Shown here piece after piece: positions 16,970 to 25,925 of a DNA stretch of 64,000 nt. The DNA comes from Nodosilinea sp. FACHB-131 (GTDB lineage Bacteria > Cyanobacteriota > Cyanobacteriia > Phormidesmidales > Phormidesmidaceae). The position numbers and the translations under genes are program-made. A model generated the notes under the pieces. It ran no database searches and was not told the origin of the DNA. It saw only the letters and a list, made by a program, of their open reading frames with translations. Each line of letters starts with the position of its first letter. Positions within the stretch are counted from its first letter, which is position 1. The DNA lies in NCBI RefSeq assembly GCF_014695395.1, contig NZ_JACJOF010000005.1, positions 124,001 to 188,000 on the forward strand, written 5' to 3'.

Positions 16970-18115
16970 TTAATCCATCGTGTTCACAATGATTTCAACA
17001 AAATTATCAGCAGCTTGCGCTGGAGTAAACTGTTTAATGGTTTCACCAGATTCGTGACCCATCCGGATAACTTTTTCACCATCCTTTATAAAGGAGGCCA
17101 TATAGCGAGATAATTCGTTGGTATCTCGAGGATCAAAAACATATCCGTTTTTGCCATGTTCGACTAGATCAGACGAACCAGCCCACTTAGAGCACAAAAT
17201 CGGTTTTGAAAACAACATTGCCTCAAGAACAACCATACCCCACGTATCTTCAAGGGTTGGTAAAACAAAGACATCTGCTTTTTTGAAATATGCGCCTAAT
17301 TGTTGATAATCAATACGCCCTAGCCAAAATACGTGACTGTTAAGACCGTTTTTGTTGCAAAATTCTTCAAGTTCATTTTTTTGGTTGCCGTTACCTATAA
17401 TTACTAGTGCGAAATCCTCAATGTCACTCTTCTTAAGAGCTACGCAGGCGTTCAATAGATAGTGAATTCCTTTACGAGGTACAATTTTACCCACATAAAG
17501 AAAGATCTTTTTGCCTGGCTCTATCGGTAAATCTGTCGAGTCTAACTGTTTATCTAAAAACGCCTCAGCGACAGGTACTTCATAAGGCTTTTTATAAACT
17601 TTATCTGGGCTAATTTTTAAAACCTCAACTAAGTAACGTTCACCTGCTTGACTATTAGTCACCAAACCATCAGAAAACTTAGCCATTACCTTGCGGATGC
17701 CTAGCCGCAACGGTGATTTAGCGTAATCAACGTTTGGCGAACTACCCTCATAGGCAATGATAATTTTCCATCGTCCTAGAGGTTTAGCAAGAATGGCAAG
17801 GATGGTCCAAATGCCGAAAGAGTTTGAAAAAATAAAGTTTGGCTTAAACTCTAATAATTTGTTTACTATTCCTAACGGTAGATAGGTAAATCCATAACTA
17901 TATCCTTCTTTTGACGATTTAATTTCAACGAATTTTCTTTGACTTAGTTCTTGAACCAAAAAAGCCTGATCCAAACCTTTTGAAAAACCAGTCCAATGCG
18001 TAGTAAACAATTTTGTTTGAGGAAATTTAATTGCTAGTTTGGCTAAAACAGGCTGCCAATAAAACCATGTGGATGGAAGCAAAAAGGCTACTTTAAAGTC
18101 TTTGATTGGGTTCAT
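16970..18115 (-). CDS. Glycosyltransferase family 4
   Basis: A GT-B transferase of 381 residues. The donor domain has FLYVGKIVPRKGIHYLLNA, IIGNGNQKNEL, FWLGRIDYQQLGAYF and the EX7E-like EAMLFSKPILCSKWAGSSDL. The acceptor domain contains IIAYEGSSPNVDYAKSPLR. The gene is AT-rich and starts at ATG 18115, with about 360 gene-free bases upstream that could carry its promoter. Confidence 0.9.
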   Translation of the reverse strand: MNPIKDFKVAFLLPSTWFYWQPVLAKLAIKFPQTKLFTTHWTGFSKGLDQAFLVQELSQRKFVEIKSSKEGYSYGFTYLPLGIVNKLLEFKPNFIFSNSFGIWTILAILAKPLGRWKIIIAYEGSSPNVDYAKSPLRLGIRKVMAKFSDGLVTNSQAGERYLVEVLKISPDKVYKKPYEVPVAEAFLDKQLDSTDLPIEPGKKIFLYVGKIVPRKGIHYLLNACVALKKSDIEDFALVIIGNGNQKNELEEFCNKNGLNSHVFWLGRIDYQQLGAYFKKADVFVLPTLEDTWGMVVLEAMLFSKPILCSKWAGSSDLVEHGKNGYVFDPRDTNELSRYMASFIKDGEKVIRMGHESGETIKQFTPAQAADNFVEIIVNTMD

Positions 18116-18476
18116 GGTTTAACAAATAAAAAATCAGAAAACTACTAGCAAAACGATAAAATTAGCTAGACATAACTTGCATATAGCGCCTTAAAATTAG
18201 CAATGTGTGCAAATTATTAAAATGAGAATTTAAACGCTAATGGTCCGAGTCTCTTAAGCAAGTACTGAAAACCCCCGCGCTTTCTGAACGGTCCACCGCA
18301 GAAGAGGCAGAAAGCCTAAATTTACTGTCGGTTGTTAAAACTAATTCAAGTGTAAGATATTGAAGTTTAGTTCAAAGTTTTAAGAAACAATTATGGTAAT
18401 TTACACTTCAATCAGTCCCAGCCTAAAATAGAATCAATAAGCCAAGAGCGAAATATTTGTCTTGACAAAAGAAAGT
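18116..18476. other. Gene-free stretch between two GT4 genes
   Basis: No supported gene. It contains GCTTTCTG (18279-18286) and CAGAAAGC (18308-18315) as an 8-bp inverted repeat with a nested CGGTCCACCG. A 40-codon open stretch without start codon (18241-18363, plus strand, LKQVLKTPALSERSTAEEAE inside) could be a gene remnant. It probably also holds the promoter of the minus-strand gene ending at 16970. Confidence 0.4.
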
Positions 18477-19610
18477 TTAAACCGACCATTGATAGTCATG
18501 CATTGCTTTCTGAGCAATGCACTTCCATTGAAGATTTGAAGAAGCATAACTTCTGCCAGCTAATCCCATAGCTTTCCATTGATTATTTTGTTCAAACAAT
18601 TTAGATAATCCCTTGCTAATGGCAGGAACCGTTGGTTCAACGGTAACTCCACATTTAGCACTTTCTACATGAGGTGCAATACCTGCAACATTAGACACTA
18701 GTAAAACACGAGCGCTTACCATTGCTTCTAAAGCCGACAAACCAAATCCCTCAAACCGTGATGGAAGACAAAAAATATCATATTGCTGAATTAAAGATGA
18801 AGAAGGAAGATTATAGTCAGGAGCTAAAAAGGTAACATGATCTTGAATTGATAGCGTTCTAGCTAATTTCTCCAATAAGAATTTATCTCCTTTGTCTACC
18901 CCTTGCAGGGTTAAATGGGCTGGGCTTTTAGGCAAAATTTGAGCAAATGCCCTAAGCAGTAGATCTAGCCCTTTATTGTGGGCGTCAAAACGACCTAGAA
19001 AGTAAAGCTGTGGGACGTCATTGCACTGCCAAGTTAGTGATGACTCATCCACAACGTCATTTTCAGAAAAACCATTGGGCACAGACACAACAGGAGTCCT
19101 GATATTAAGGTTTCGCAGATAAGTCTCATGTCTAGGGTCTAGAACTTGAACAGCAGACGCATTTTTTAGCAAGAGGCGCTCGCACAAAAGCCAGTAGGGC
19201 CACTTTAGATGAGCGTTCTTGCTAAAAATAGAAGGTGCATATGGATCGTGGGGAACATAAATGTAAGGAATGTGATGTCTTTTCAAAAAGCGAGATAATA
19301 AATAGATTTTGGGTTGAAAGATGCCGCTGAGAAATATGGGAGTGTTAGCATCTAAGTTTTCTGCTATAAATTTTTTTAGAGCTAAAGGCAAAAAAAGTTT
19401 TTTTTGCTTTTCGTTTTGCTTAAAGCTACGTATTACATATCTCTCAGGCATTTCATGTACATATCCAGAACTGCCTTCGCATAGGAGGGTGACGTCTACT
19501 CCGCAGGCTGCCATACCAGTGCAGAGACCATGGAGCGATTTTTTAGTGCCCTCACTCATAATGTATTTAAGATCAGGCGAGAAATATCTAGTGTAAAAAA
19601 AAACTTGCAT
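18477..19610 (-). CDS. Glycosyltransferase family 4
   Basis: A GT-B transferase of 377 residues with an N-terminal FFYTRYFSPDLKYIMSEGTK segment. The donor domain has YFLGRFDAHNKGLDLLLRAF and SRFEGFGLSALEAMVSARVL. It is AT-rich. ATG 19610 is the first start. It is one of a run of minus-strand transferases and its sugar is unknown. Confidence 0.88.
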   Translation of the reverse strand: MQVFFYTRYFSPDLKYIMSEGTKKSLHGLCTGMAACGVDVTLLCEGSSGYVHEMPERYVIRSFKQNEKQKKLFLPLALKKFIAENLDANTPIFLSGIFQPKIYLLSRFLKRHHIPYIYVPHDPYAPSIFSKNAHLKWPYWLLCERLLLKNASAVQVLDPRHETYLRNLNIRTPVVSVPNGFSENDVVDESSLTWQCNDVPQLYFLGRFDAHNKGLDLLLRAFAQILPKSPAHLTLQGVDKGDKFLLEKLARTLSIQDHVTFLAPDYNLPSSSLIQQYDIFCLPSRFEGFGLSALEAMVSARVLLVSNVAGIAPHVESAKCGVTVEPTVPAISKGLSKLFEQNNQWKAMGLAGRSYASSNLQWKCIAQKAMHDYQWSV

Positions 19611-19647
19611 TACTGTTTAATAAAAAGTAGCTACATTTTAGTTGAGC

Positions 19648-20514
19648 TTACGCCCAGCCTAACCAACCCTGTACTCTTCCTTTAAGAGTTGCCCAGTGCG
19701 ATTTAACTCTGTCGATCTTTCCTTGAAGTAAGGACAAAATAATGCCTGTACATGGCCGAAACCAGTTGTACAGAAGGAACCAAAAAGGTGCGTTATGCTT
19801 ACGAAGTACTCGACCTCTGCCCATAGCATAGAAGTAAGTCTTGGCATGTGGTGTCTTAGGTTGAATTGCTTCTAAGGACTGGACACTCTCTAAAGCTTCA
19901 ACCTTGGTGGGATGAATAACTAGAAAGGATGGATCGTAATATAATCCTGCACTCACAGCTCGTAGTAAATAGTCAATATCCTCACCAGACCCCCAGGGTG
20001 TTGAAGCCCCAACACCTAATGTTTCATCAAACGGTCCAATTGCATCTACGACAGCTCGTCGTAGAAAGATAGTGAAGGATGTTCCTCTCCGCCAAACATT
20101 AAAGGCATTAACAGTGCCAGCCACATGATCCCAGCGGCCAGATGAATCATTCCCTTGCTGGTTAACTGCGCGGCCTACAAGACCAGAAAGTTCCGGTTGT
20201 TCTTTGAAAAAATGGGCAACTTCTTCCAACAGATCAGGAGTGTAAGCGCAGTCATCGTCTGGAAAAGCAACCAGATCTCCTGATATTTGCTTTAAGGCGA
20301 CATTACGGGCAAGGGAAAGACCTTTTTTAGAACGTAGATGAAGTATTGAAAAATGGTTTTTATAAGGAGTTAGCAACGACAGTAGTCGATCATCAGAATT
20401 TTGATCGACCACAATCAACTCAAAATCTCGATAGCTCTGCTGATCCAGGCTTTCTAAAAAAGTTTTAACCTGAAAAGTACGGCCCAGCGTGGCTAGTATG
20501 AGCGAAAATTTCAT
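19648..20514 (-). CDS. Glycosyltransferase family 2 (GT-A)
   Basis: A 288-residue inverting GT-A enzyme: FSLILATLGRTFQVKTFLES at the start, VVDQNSDD, the metal-binding FPDDDCAYTPDLLEE near residue 95, and GSGEDIDYLLRAV near 190, which supplies the catalytic-base region. A hydrophobic stretch near residue 250 (FWFLLYNWFRPCTGIIL) could bind the membrane. It starts at ATG 20514. Confidence 0.9.
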   Translation of the reverse strand: MKFSLILATLGRTFQVKTFLESLDQQSYRDFELIVVDQNSDDRLLSLLTPYKNHFSILHLRSKKGLSLARNVALKQISGDLVAFPDDDCAYTPDLLEEVAHFFKEQPELSGLVGRAVNQQGNDSSGRWDHVAGTVNAFNVWRRGTSFTIFLRRAVVDAIGPFDETLGVGASTPWGSGEDIDYLLRAVSAGLYYDPSFLVIHPTKVEALESVQSLEAIQPKTPHAKTYFYAMGRGRVLRKHNAPFWFLLYNWFRPCTGIILSLLQGKIDRVKSHWATLKGRVQGWLGWA

Positions 20515-20550
20515 GGCTTAACAGGCTAGGTAAAGGGCTAAAAAGGAAAC

Positions 20551-21513
20551 TTAACTACCTTTTACAGCATTCGACTCAGCCAACTTGGCATAGCGTTTGC
20601 TGCCTAAAATCGCAAACAAAAATCCCTTAATCATCAGCTTTCTAGAGTGGGGTAAATACTGGGTCATGCCGATAAAAAATTTCCAGGCGGCCAATATCTT
20701 TCCTTTAGCCAAAGCTACCCGAAACTGACTCAACTGGACGTAGGCTAGGTGTTGGGCAGCCCAACGTTCGTAGGTCTGCACGCTCAGGCGTTGCTTGATA
20801 GTCTGGCCCCAGCGCTGCTCAAAAATTTCAAATCCCTTAAGTTTGGCAGCAGGGTTAGTACTCACCTGCAACCCTGAATGGACGTGCTTGATCAACATTG
20901 GCTGATCGACTACTACAAAACGATAGCCCGCCTGCGCTAGCCGCAGCCACAGGTCGAAGTCTTGAAAGCTGGGCAGGTTCTCGTCAAAGCCATCGACTTC
21001 AAGCAGGGCCTCACGGTGTGTGAGCACCGCTGACGAAGGCGGGCACCATCCGGCTAGCAGCCGGTCAAAGATATCGCCAGCATGGGTAGTGCCAATGAAC
21101 ACATCGCGCTTGGTAAGCTCATGACGCTCGTAGTAGGTACAGTAGGCGGCAACCACTTTGGGGTCAGTAGCGCTGTCGAGCAGGGCAATCTGAAGCTCCA
21201 GTTTGTTAGGCAGCCATTCGTCATCGCTGTCGAGCAGGGCAATGTATTTGCCGGCAGCAGCCTTAATGCCCTGGTTGCGAGCATAACCACCGCCTCGATT
21301 TTTGCCTAGAGGCATAAAGCGCACTCTGGCATCATCAATGGCGCTGACTAGGGCTGCGGTACCGTCGGTAGAGCCATCATCAACAATGATGAGCTCCAGA
21401 TTTCGATAGGTTTGTTGTAGAACACTATCAATGGTTCTAGAGAGAATATCAGCTCGGTTATAGGTTGGAATAACTACGCTAATATCAGGTGTTAAAGCAG
21501 TTAGGTTAACCAT
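20551..21513 (-). CDS. Glycosyltransferase family 2 (GT-A)
   Basis: A 320-residue GT-A enzyme with ISVVIPTYNRADILSRTIDS at the start, IIVDDGSTDGT, the DXD region LLDSDDEWLPNKLE near residue 95 and DFDLWLRLAQAG near 190. Its composition is GC-richer than the genes upstream in map order (14.6-19.6 kb). Specificity is unknown. Confidence 0.92.
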   Translation of the reverse strand: MVNLTALTPDISVVIPTYNRADILSRTIDSVLQQTYRNLELIIVDDGSTDGTAALVSAIDDARVRFMPLGKNRGGGYARNQGIKAAAGKYIALLDSDDEWLPNKLELQIALLDSATDPKVVAAYCTYYERHELTKRDVFIGTTHAGDIFDRLLAGWCPPSSAVLTHREALLEVDGFDENLPSFQDFDLWLRLAQAGYRFVVVDQPMLIKHVHSGLQVSTNPAAKLKGFEIFEQRWGQTIKQRLSVQTYERWAAQHLAYVQLSQFRVALAKGKILAAWKFFIGMTQYLPHSRKLMIKGFLFAILGSKRYAKLAESNAVKGS

Positions 21514-21548
21514 AATCTAAAGCTTTTGTGTAGGTAACACAGTTATGA

Positions 21549-22442
21549 CTATTGAGCCAGTCGAGCTTTGAAATAAAGTTGAATCTCTTTCCAAAGGCTA
21601 AGGTAGCGAATAGAAATAAATACCATACTCAGCTTTAGACGATGATGCAGGCTAGGAACTTTTTTGTCTGCAAAAACTCGGCTAATATCCTGCATTGGGG
21701 GGCGGGTTTGCCAGGCCATACGCTTTAAAAATCGGGTTATAGGCTCAGTTTGCTGGTGTTCCATCTTGTAGCGTCCCTCAATAACGCGCACAATTTTTTT
21801 AGAAATTTCAGGCCAGGAGTGGCGGGCAGGGTGGGCGATGCAAACGTCGTCAGCATAGATCTGTGGGTAACCTGCGGCGTAGACTCGCTGCCCCCATTCA
21901 CGATCGCCACCCGATTTGAGCTGGGCGTTAAAGAGTCCAACAGCATCAAAAATGGCTTTGGAGGTAAATAGGTTAGCGGTGGCTCCGTAGTGGTCTTCGG
22001 TGATATAGCGGTGCTGCTGTAAAAAGTTACGGCTGTCGAATAGCTCGACGGCGGTGGGGCGATCGCACTGTTTGAAGAAAAGCTCGATTTTGCCCGCTAC
22101 TAGGCCACAATTGGGAGTAGCCAAGAATTGGGCCACTCCAGTTTCAATCCAGTTTTTGGCGGGAATGCAGTCGGAATCGGTGAAGCCGATAATTTCACCA
22201 CGGGCTAGGGTAAGGCCGTGGTTGCGAGCAGCGTAGGAGCCTGGTTGGTTTTCGTGGGTTAGACGGACTTGTTTAAACTGGCTAACTAGGTCGGCGAGAG
22301 GGGCATCGGAGCCGTTGTCAATGACGATGACTTCGTACTGGTCACTGGGGTAGGTCTGGTGGTCTAAAGCATCAAGGCAGAGAGCCAGGCGATCGCGATC
22401 GTTGTAGACCGGAATAATAATCGAGACGACGGGTTGAGTCAT
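21549..22442 (-). CDS. Glycosyltransferase family 2 (GT-A)
   Basis: A 297-residue GT-A enzyme: VSIIIPVYNDRDRLALCLDA, VIDNGSDAP, GFTDSDCIPAKNWIE (DXD) near residue 95 and SGGDREWGQRVYAAGY near 185. Its ATG overlaps the stop of the upstream GT4 gene as ATGA (22439-22442), so translation is coupled. Two HIP1 octamer-like sites appear in this gene, the first on the right of the HIP1-free stretch. Confidence 0.92.
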   Translation of the reverse strand: MTQPVVSIIIPVYNDRDRLALCLDALDHQTYPSDQYEVIVIDNGSDAPLADLVSQFKQVRLTHENQPGSYAARNHGLTLARGEIIGFTDSDCIPAKNWIETGVAQFLATPNCGLVAGKIELFFKQCDRPTAVELFDSRNFLQQHRYITEDHYGATANLFTSKAIFDAVGLFNAQLKSGGDREWGQRVYAAGYPQIYADDVCIAHPARHSWPEISKKIVRVIEGRYKMEHQQTEPITRFLKRMAWQTRPPMQDISRVFADKKVPSLHHRLKLSMVFISIRYLSLWKEIQLYFKARLAQ

Positions 22443-23512
22443 GGTTCACCCCATTGCAGACATTTCTCATACACATCTTGGGTTCTTTGGGCAACCCATT
22501 CCCAGCTCCACTGCTGGGCCTTGGTGTAGTTGTGCTGCCCCATTTGAGTCACGCGCCCCCGCTGTTCTAGGGCAGTCTGCATGGCATTGAGCAGCCCATC
22601 GGGCTGGGCCGGATCATACAAAAACGCATCGTCATCGTCTAGGAGTTCGGGAATGCAGCCCTGGCGAGGGGCAATACAGGCACGGGCAAAGGACATAGCC
22701 AGCAGCACCGCCCCGGAGGTTAAAAACTGACGATAGGGCAGCAGCACGACATCGCTAGCGTTCATGTAAACCTGAACCTCCTCATCGGGGATGAAGCGAA
22801 CATCCAAAGTGATAGTAGGATTGCTCTCGGCATAGTGCTGAATTTGCTCTAGTAGGACTGTGTCTTTAGCAGCACCAGCAATCAGCAACCGCAGCGTGGC
22901 ATCTCCCGACAGCTGACGGTAGGCGTCGAGGATATCAGGCACACCTTTGTAGGCTCGAATCAGGCCAAAAAATAGAAAAACAAACTCGGAAGGCGCAATG
23001 CTCAATTGCGCGCGCGCATCAGCCTGGGTAATGGTGTTGGGGTACTGACCAATGTAATTGGCGTGGGGAATGACAAAGAGTTTGCTGGAGCTGTTCACCC
23101 GAAAGGTGTCAAGAATGTCTTGTTTGGCTGCCGCCGAATGAACAATAATGCCATCTGCCAGACGGATCACCCATTTGGTAGCCACTACATCGAGCCAGGG
23201 ACGTTTGCTGTCATGGCTTTTCAAGTTATGGGCTGTCCAGACAATTGTTTTTTTCTGGAACTTTAACACCACTAAGCCTAGAAAAAATTTAACGAATTTA
23301 ATAAGACTTCTTAAAGGATTGGGGGAGTCAAAGTACTGATGAATCCAGTGGAGGTGGATAATATCAGGCTCCCATGCGCTAACTGCTGCTGGAAGATATG
23401 CTCTGTGCCACTCCACACCCTGGAGCTGCACCGATAAATCAGCTAGGCCACTGGCCAGTTTCTCCTGGTAGGGATTGATACCCGCTAATTTTGGAGCAAA
23501 GCTAACTTTCAT
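22439..23512 (-). CDS. Glycosyltransferase family 4
   Basis: A GT-B transferase of 357 residues. The N-terminal part carries IIHLHWIHQYFDSPNP and VWTAHNLKSHDSKRPW. The donor domain has FFGLIRAYKGVPDILDAYRQ and VVLLPYRQFLTSGAVLLAMS, with CIPELLDDDDAFLYDP at the donor-binding end. This resembles GT4 members of exopolysaccharide loci. ATG 23512 is preferred over GTG 23515. It is coupled by ATGA overlap to the next GT2 gene. Confidence 0.88.
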   Translation of the reverse strand: MKVSFAPKLAGINPYQEKLASGLADLSVQLQGVEWHRAYLPAAVSAWEPDIIHLHWIHQYFDSPNPLRSLIKFVKFFLGLVVLKFQKKTIVWTAHNLKSHDSKRPWLDVVATKWVIRLADGIIVHSAAAKQDILDTFRVNSSSKLFVIPHANYIGQYPNTITQADARAQLSIAPSEFVFLFFGLIRAYKGVPDILDAYRQLSGDATLRLLIAGAAKDTVLLEQIQHYAESNPTITLDVRFIPDEEVQVYMNASDVVLLPYRQFLTSGAVLLAMSFARACIAPRQGCIPELLDDDDAFLYDPAQPDGLLNAMQTALEQRGRVTQMGQHNYTKAQQWSWEWVAQRTQDVYEKCLQWGEP

Positions 23513-23572
23513 CACAGGTACTTACAAATGTTTAGATATAGAACTTAGTATTAAGATTAAACCAATTCAGAA

Positions 23573-24721
23573 TCAACTTAAAATGCTCTTCAAATCGCTT
23601 TCTAAAGTCTCAATTCTCCGCTCGTAGTTTGATACACTTTCAGTCATTTTATTAGCAACTACCGGCAAGTTATCAAGAGTGTCGCACAAGACTGGAAAAA
23701 TCTTTTTATGAGTAAATTCTGAAAGAGGAAATGAGAGATGTGATTGGCCAATTTCCCTCATAAATCCTTCAACTTTAGGATCATATTGTGCAGCAATCAC
23801 TGGAACACCCATGCCAGATGAGAGGATCAGGGAATGAAGTCTCATTCCCATCATCAGGTCGAGCCTCGAAATGAGTTGGCCTAGCTCGTCAAGCGAAGTA
23901 AAGCATCGATGAACTATGCACTGAGCTGAGTAGCGGCTGTGACGCAAAACTTCGAGAGAACTGACATAATCGTCATCTATAGGATGCAACGAGTTCTCTA
24001 AAGTTCTAAATGGGATAAGGTGAACCCGAGCCTCATATTTTTCGATTAGAGAGTCAATTATTTTTGCTATTTCACCCTGAAGTTTGTTATGGTCAGCACC
24101 ATCTAGAGATCGTCCTCTACCATCTAGATTCCTAACCGAAACTCCAACTTCTAGACGGGTATTCGCTTTTCTTTCTATAAAGTCTTTTTTAGTTTTATTC
24201 GATTTAAGCGCCAAGCTCTGTAGAGCCAAATCGCTCATAACGTATATTTTCTGAGACACACCTAATTCTTCTAATCTAGCTTTCGAGAGATCGTCTCTAA
24301 CCGCGATTAAATTTACTTTATTCAGAACTTTTGGAACCAGTTCTTTAGTCTCCTGGCGCCAAATTTCACCTACGCTTACTCCCAAAAGCATAGTATTTCG
24401 CTTCAGAGCTATCGCTTTTTGCATATAGGGAAGCCAGCTTGCTGCCACAGATTTGTGGACGCTATCTCGCAAGAGATCACCACCACCGAGAACGAAATGC
24501 CTATTTTTGGCAATCGCAGGCCATACCTTAGGGCTCTTCATCCTAATAGCAGGGACGTTGAAACGTCGAAGTGTATCCTTTGGATTATTAGAAATAATCG
24601 TAAACTTTAAGTCATCTTGACAAGTCCTGAAAAGGTCAATCATTCCCTCAAGCATGGCCTCATCGCCCAAGTTAAAGTTTCCGTAAAAACCACAAATTGT
24701 TATGCCGTTTTTGCTTAACAT
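23573..24721 (-). CDS. Polysaccharide pyruvyl transferase-like protein (second copy)
   Basis: The 382-residue protein has ICGFYGNFNLGDEAMLEGM at the N-terminus, HFVLGGGDLLRDSVHKSV near residue 75, LLGVSVGEIWRQETKEL near 115, VRDDLSKARL near 145 and LDLMMGMRLHSLILSSGMGV near 290. These are the hallmarks of the CsaB-type pyruvyltransferase family. The gene is AT-rich, unlike the GC-richer transferases on its left. Together with the copy at 15785 it suggests a pyruvylated, and therefore acidic, polysaccharide, though activity is not proven. Confidence 0.88.
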   Translation of the reverse strand: MLSKNGITICGFYGNFNLGDEAMLEGMIDLFRTCQDDLKFTIISNNPKDTLRRFNVPAIRMKSPKVWPAIAKNRHFVLGGGDLLRDSVHKSVAASWLPYMQKAIALKRNTMLLGVSVGEIWRQETKELVPKVLNKVNLIAVRDDLSKARLEELGVSQKIYVMSDLALQSLALKSNKTKKDFIERKANTRLEVGVSVRNLDGRGRSLDGADHNKLQGEIAKIIDSLIEKYEARVHLIPFRTLENSLHPIDDDYVSSLEVLRHSRYSAQCIVHRCFTSLDELGQLISRLDLMMGMRLHSLILSSGMGVPVIAAQYDPKVEGFMREIGQSHLSFPLSEFTHKKIFPVLCDTLDNLPVVANKMTESVSNYERRIETLESDLKSILS

Positions 24722-24947
24722 ATTCCAATCGATAAGATATTTATTTGAAGATGAGAATTTGATTGATTATTTTCGACATGTGTGTCAAGCAAATCAACAT
24801 TATGACTGATGAGCTAACGATGTCTCCAAAGCTAGCTTTCACTATAAGAAGCTATTCAAAGCAACCATTCATGAGATTCATTAGCAAACGCTTATTGCTG
24901 GCAAGATGAAATCTAGGCAGCGGTGGTTTGTGAAAACAAAATATACT

Positions 24948-25865
24948 CTACCTATAAGAGGTATTAGGAATTTCCTTTACTTGTTTGATGGCGTCGATCA
25001 TGCCAGGAATCTCAAAGAAAGGAACAATGAATATCATCAAAATAGCAAGTGGCCAATCTTGGGGCTTCAAGTACTTGAACCCTTTTTTGACAAAGCAGAA
25101 AATGTGATCGCGCCAGCGATGGGTCATTACCCTAATCATGGCTCCATAGCCTGTGCCATAGCCTAAATATTTCAGCGCTGAGTAGCCCTTATTACGTCGT
25201 ACATCGGCAACAAAATTTAAACCGCCAATAGCATGACGCATTACCGCCTCTGGCTCAAAGTAAAATTTATATCCAGCATCTCTTATTTGGTTGTTGCGCA
25301 GCGTAGCCGACAGAAATGGTGTAATCGTTTCTGGGTAAGGAAACTTTTCTAGCACCTCTCGTTTATAGAGAGCACCGTTATTAGAGATGATTGGCGTGTA
25401 GCTAGGCTTGCCATAGTCGTCCCAGCTGCGGTCGAGCAGGCTCATTACCCGCTTATACATGGTTTCATCGCCGTAGCTCGTTCTGCCGCTGACCACAGCA
25501 ATATCAGGGTTTTGCCGCATAGATTCGGCCAGTACCCTTAGCCACTTACGGTTAGGAGGACAGTCAGCTTCTAGCACGGCTACCAGGTTGCTAGTGGTGT
25601 GCTCTACTCCATAGTCTTTTAGGCTAGCCGACTGTGTCTCGTTGGTAAACAGTAGCTTTAGCCTTGGAAAAATCTCATAAAGACCTTTTGGTACCTGGTC
25701 TTGGAACTCTCCATTCTCTACTAAGACTACCTCAAATTGTTCAGTAAAATCTTGCTGGGCTAATGCCTTCAACATGACTTCTTCATCGCTCCAAAGTTTG
25801 CTCTCTGCACCTTCGAAGTCAGATACAACAATGACACTAATTAACTGATCTTCAGAGCTTGCCAT
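24948..25865 (-). CDS. Glycosyltransferase family 2 (GT-A)
   Basis: A 305-residue GT-A enzyme with ISVIVVSDFEGAESKLWSDE, VVLVENGEFQDQ, the acidic AVLEADCPPNRKWLRVL near residue 95 (EAD in the DXD position), and VVSGRTSYGDETMYKR near 120. A hydrophobic C-terminal segment (WPLAILMIFIVPFFEIPGM) probably contacts the membrane. It sits 83 bases from the ABC exporter start side and probably shares its transcript. Confidence 0.85.
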   Translation of the reverse strand: MASSEDQLISVIVVSDFEGAESKLWSDEEVMLKALAQQDFTEQFEVVLVENGEFQDQVPKGLYEIFPRLKLLFTNETQSASLKDYGVEHTTSNLVAVLEADCPPNRKWLRVLAESMRQNPDIAVVSGRTSYGDETMYKRVMSLLDRSWDDYGKPSYTPIISNNGALYKREVLEKFPYPETITPFLSATLRNNQIRDAGYKFYFEPEAVMRHAIGGLNFVADVRRNKGYSALKYLGYGTGYGAMIRVMTHRWRDHIFCFVKKGFKYLKPQDWPLAILMIFIVPFFEIPGMIDAIKQVKEIPNTSYR

Positions 25866-25925
25866 AATTGGAAATCCTATACTTACATAGCAATTTACAA
25901 CTGGTTAGAGCGGTAGTCATCAGGC

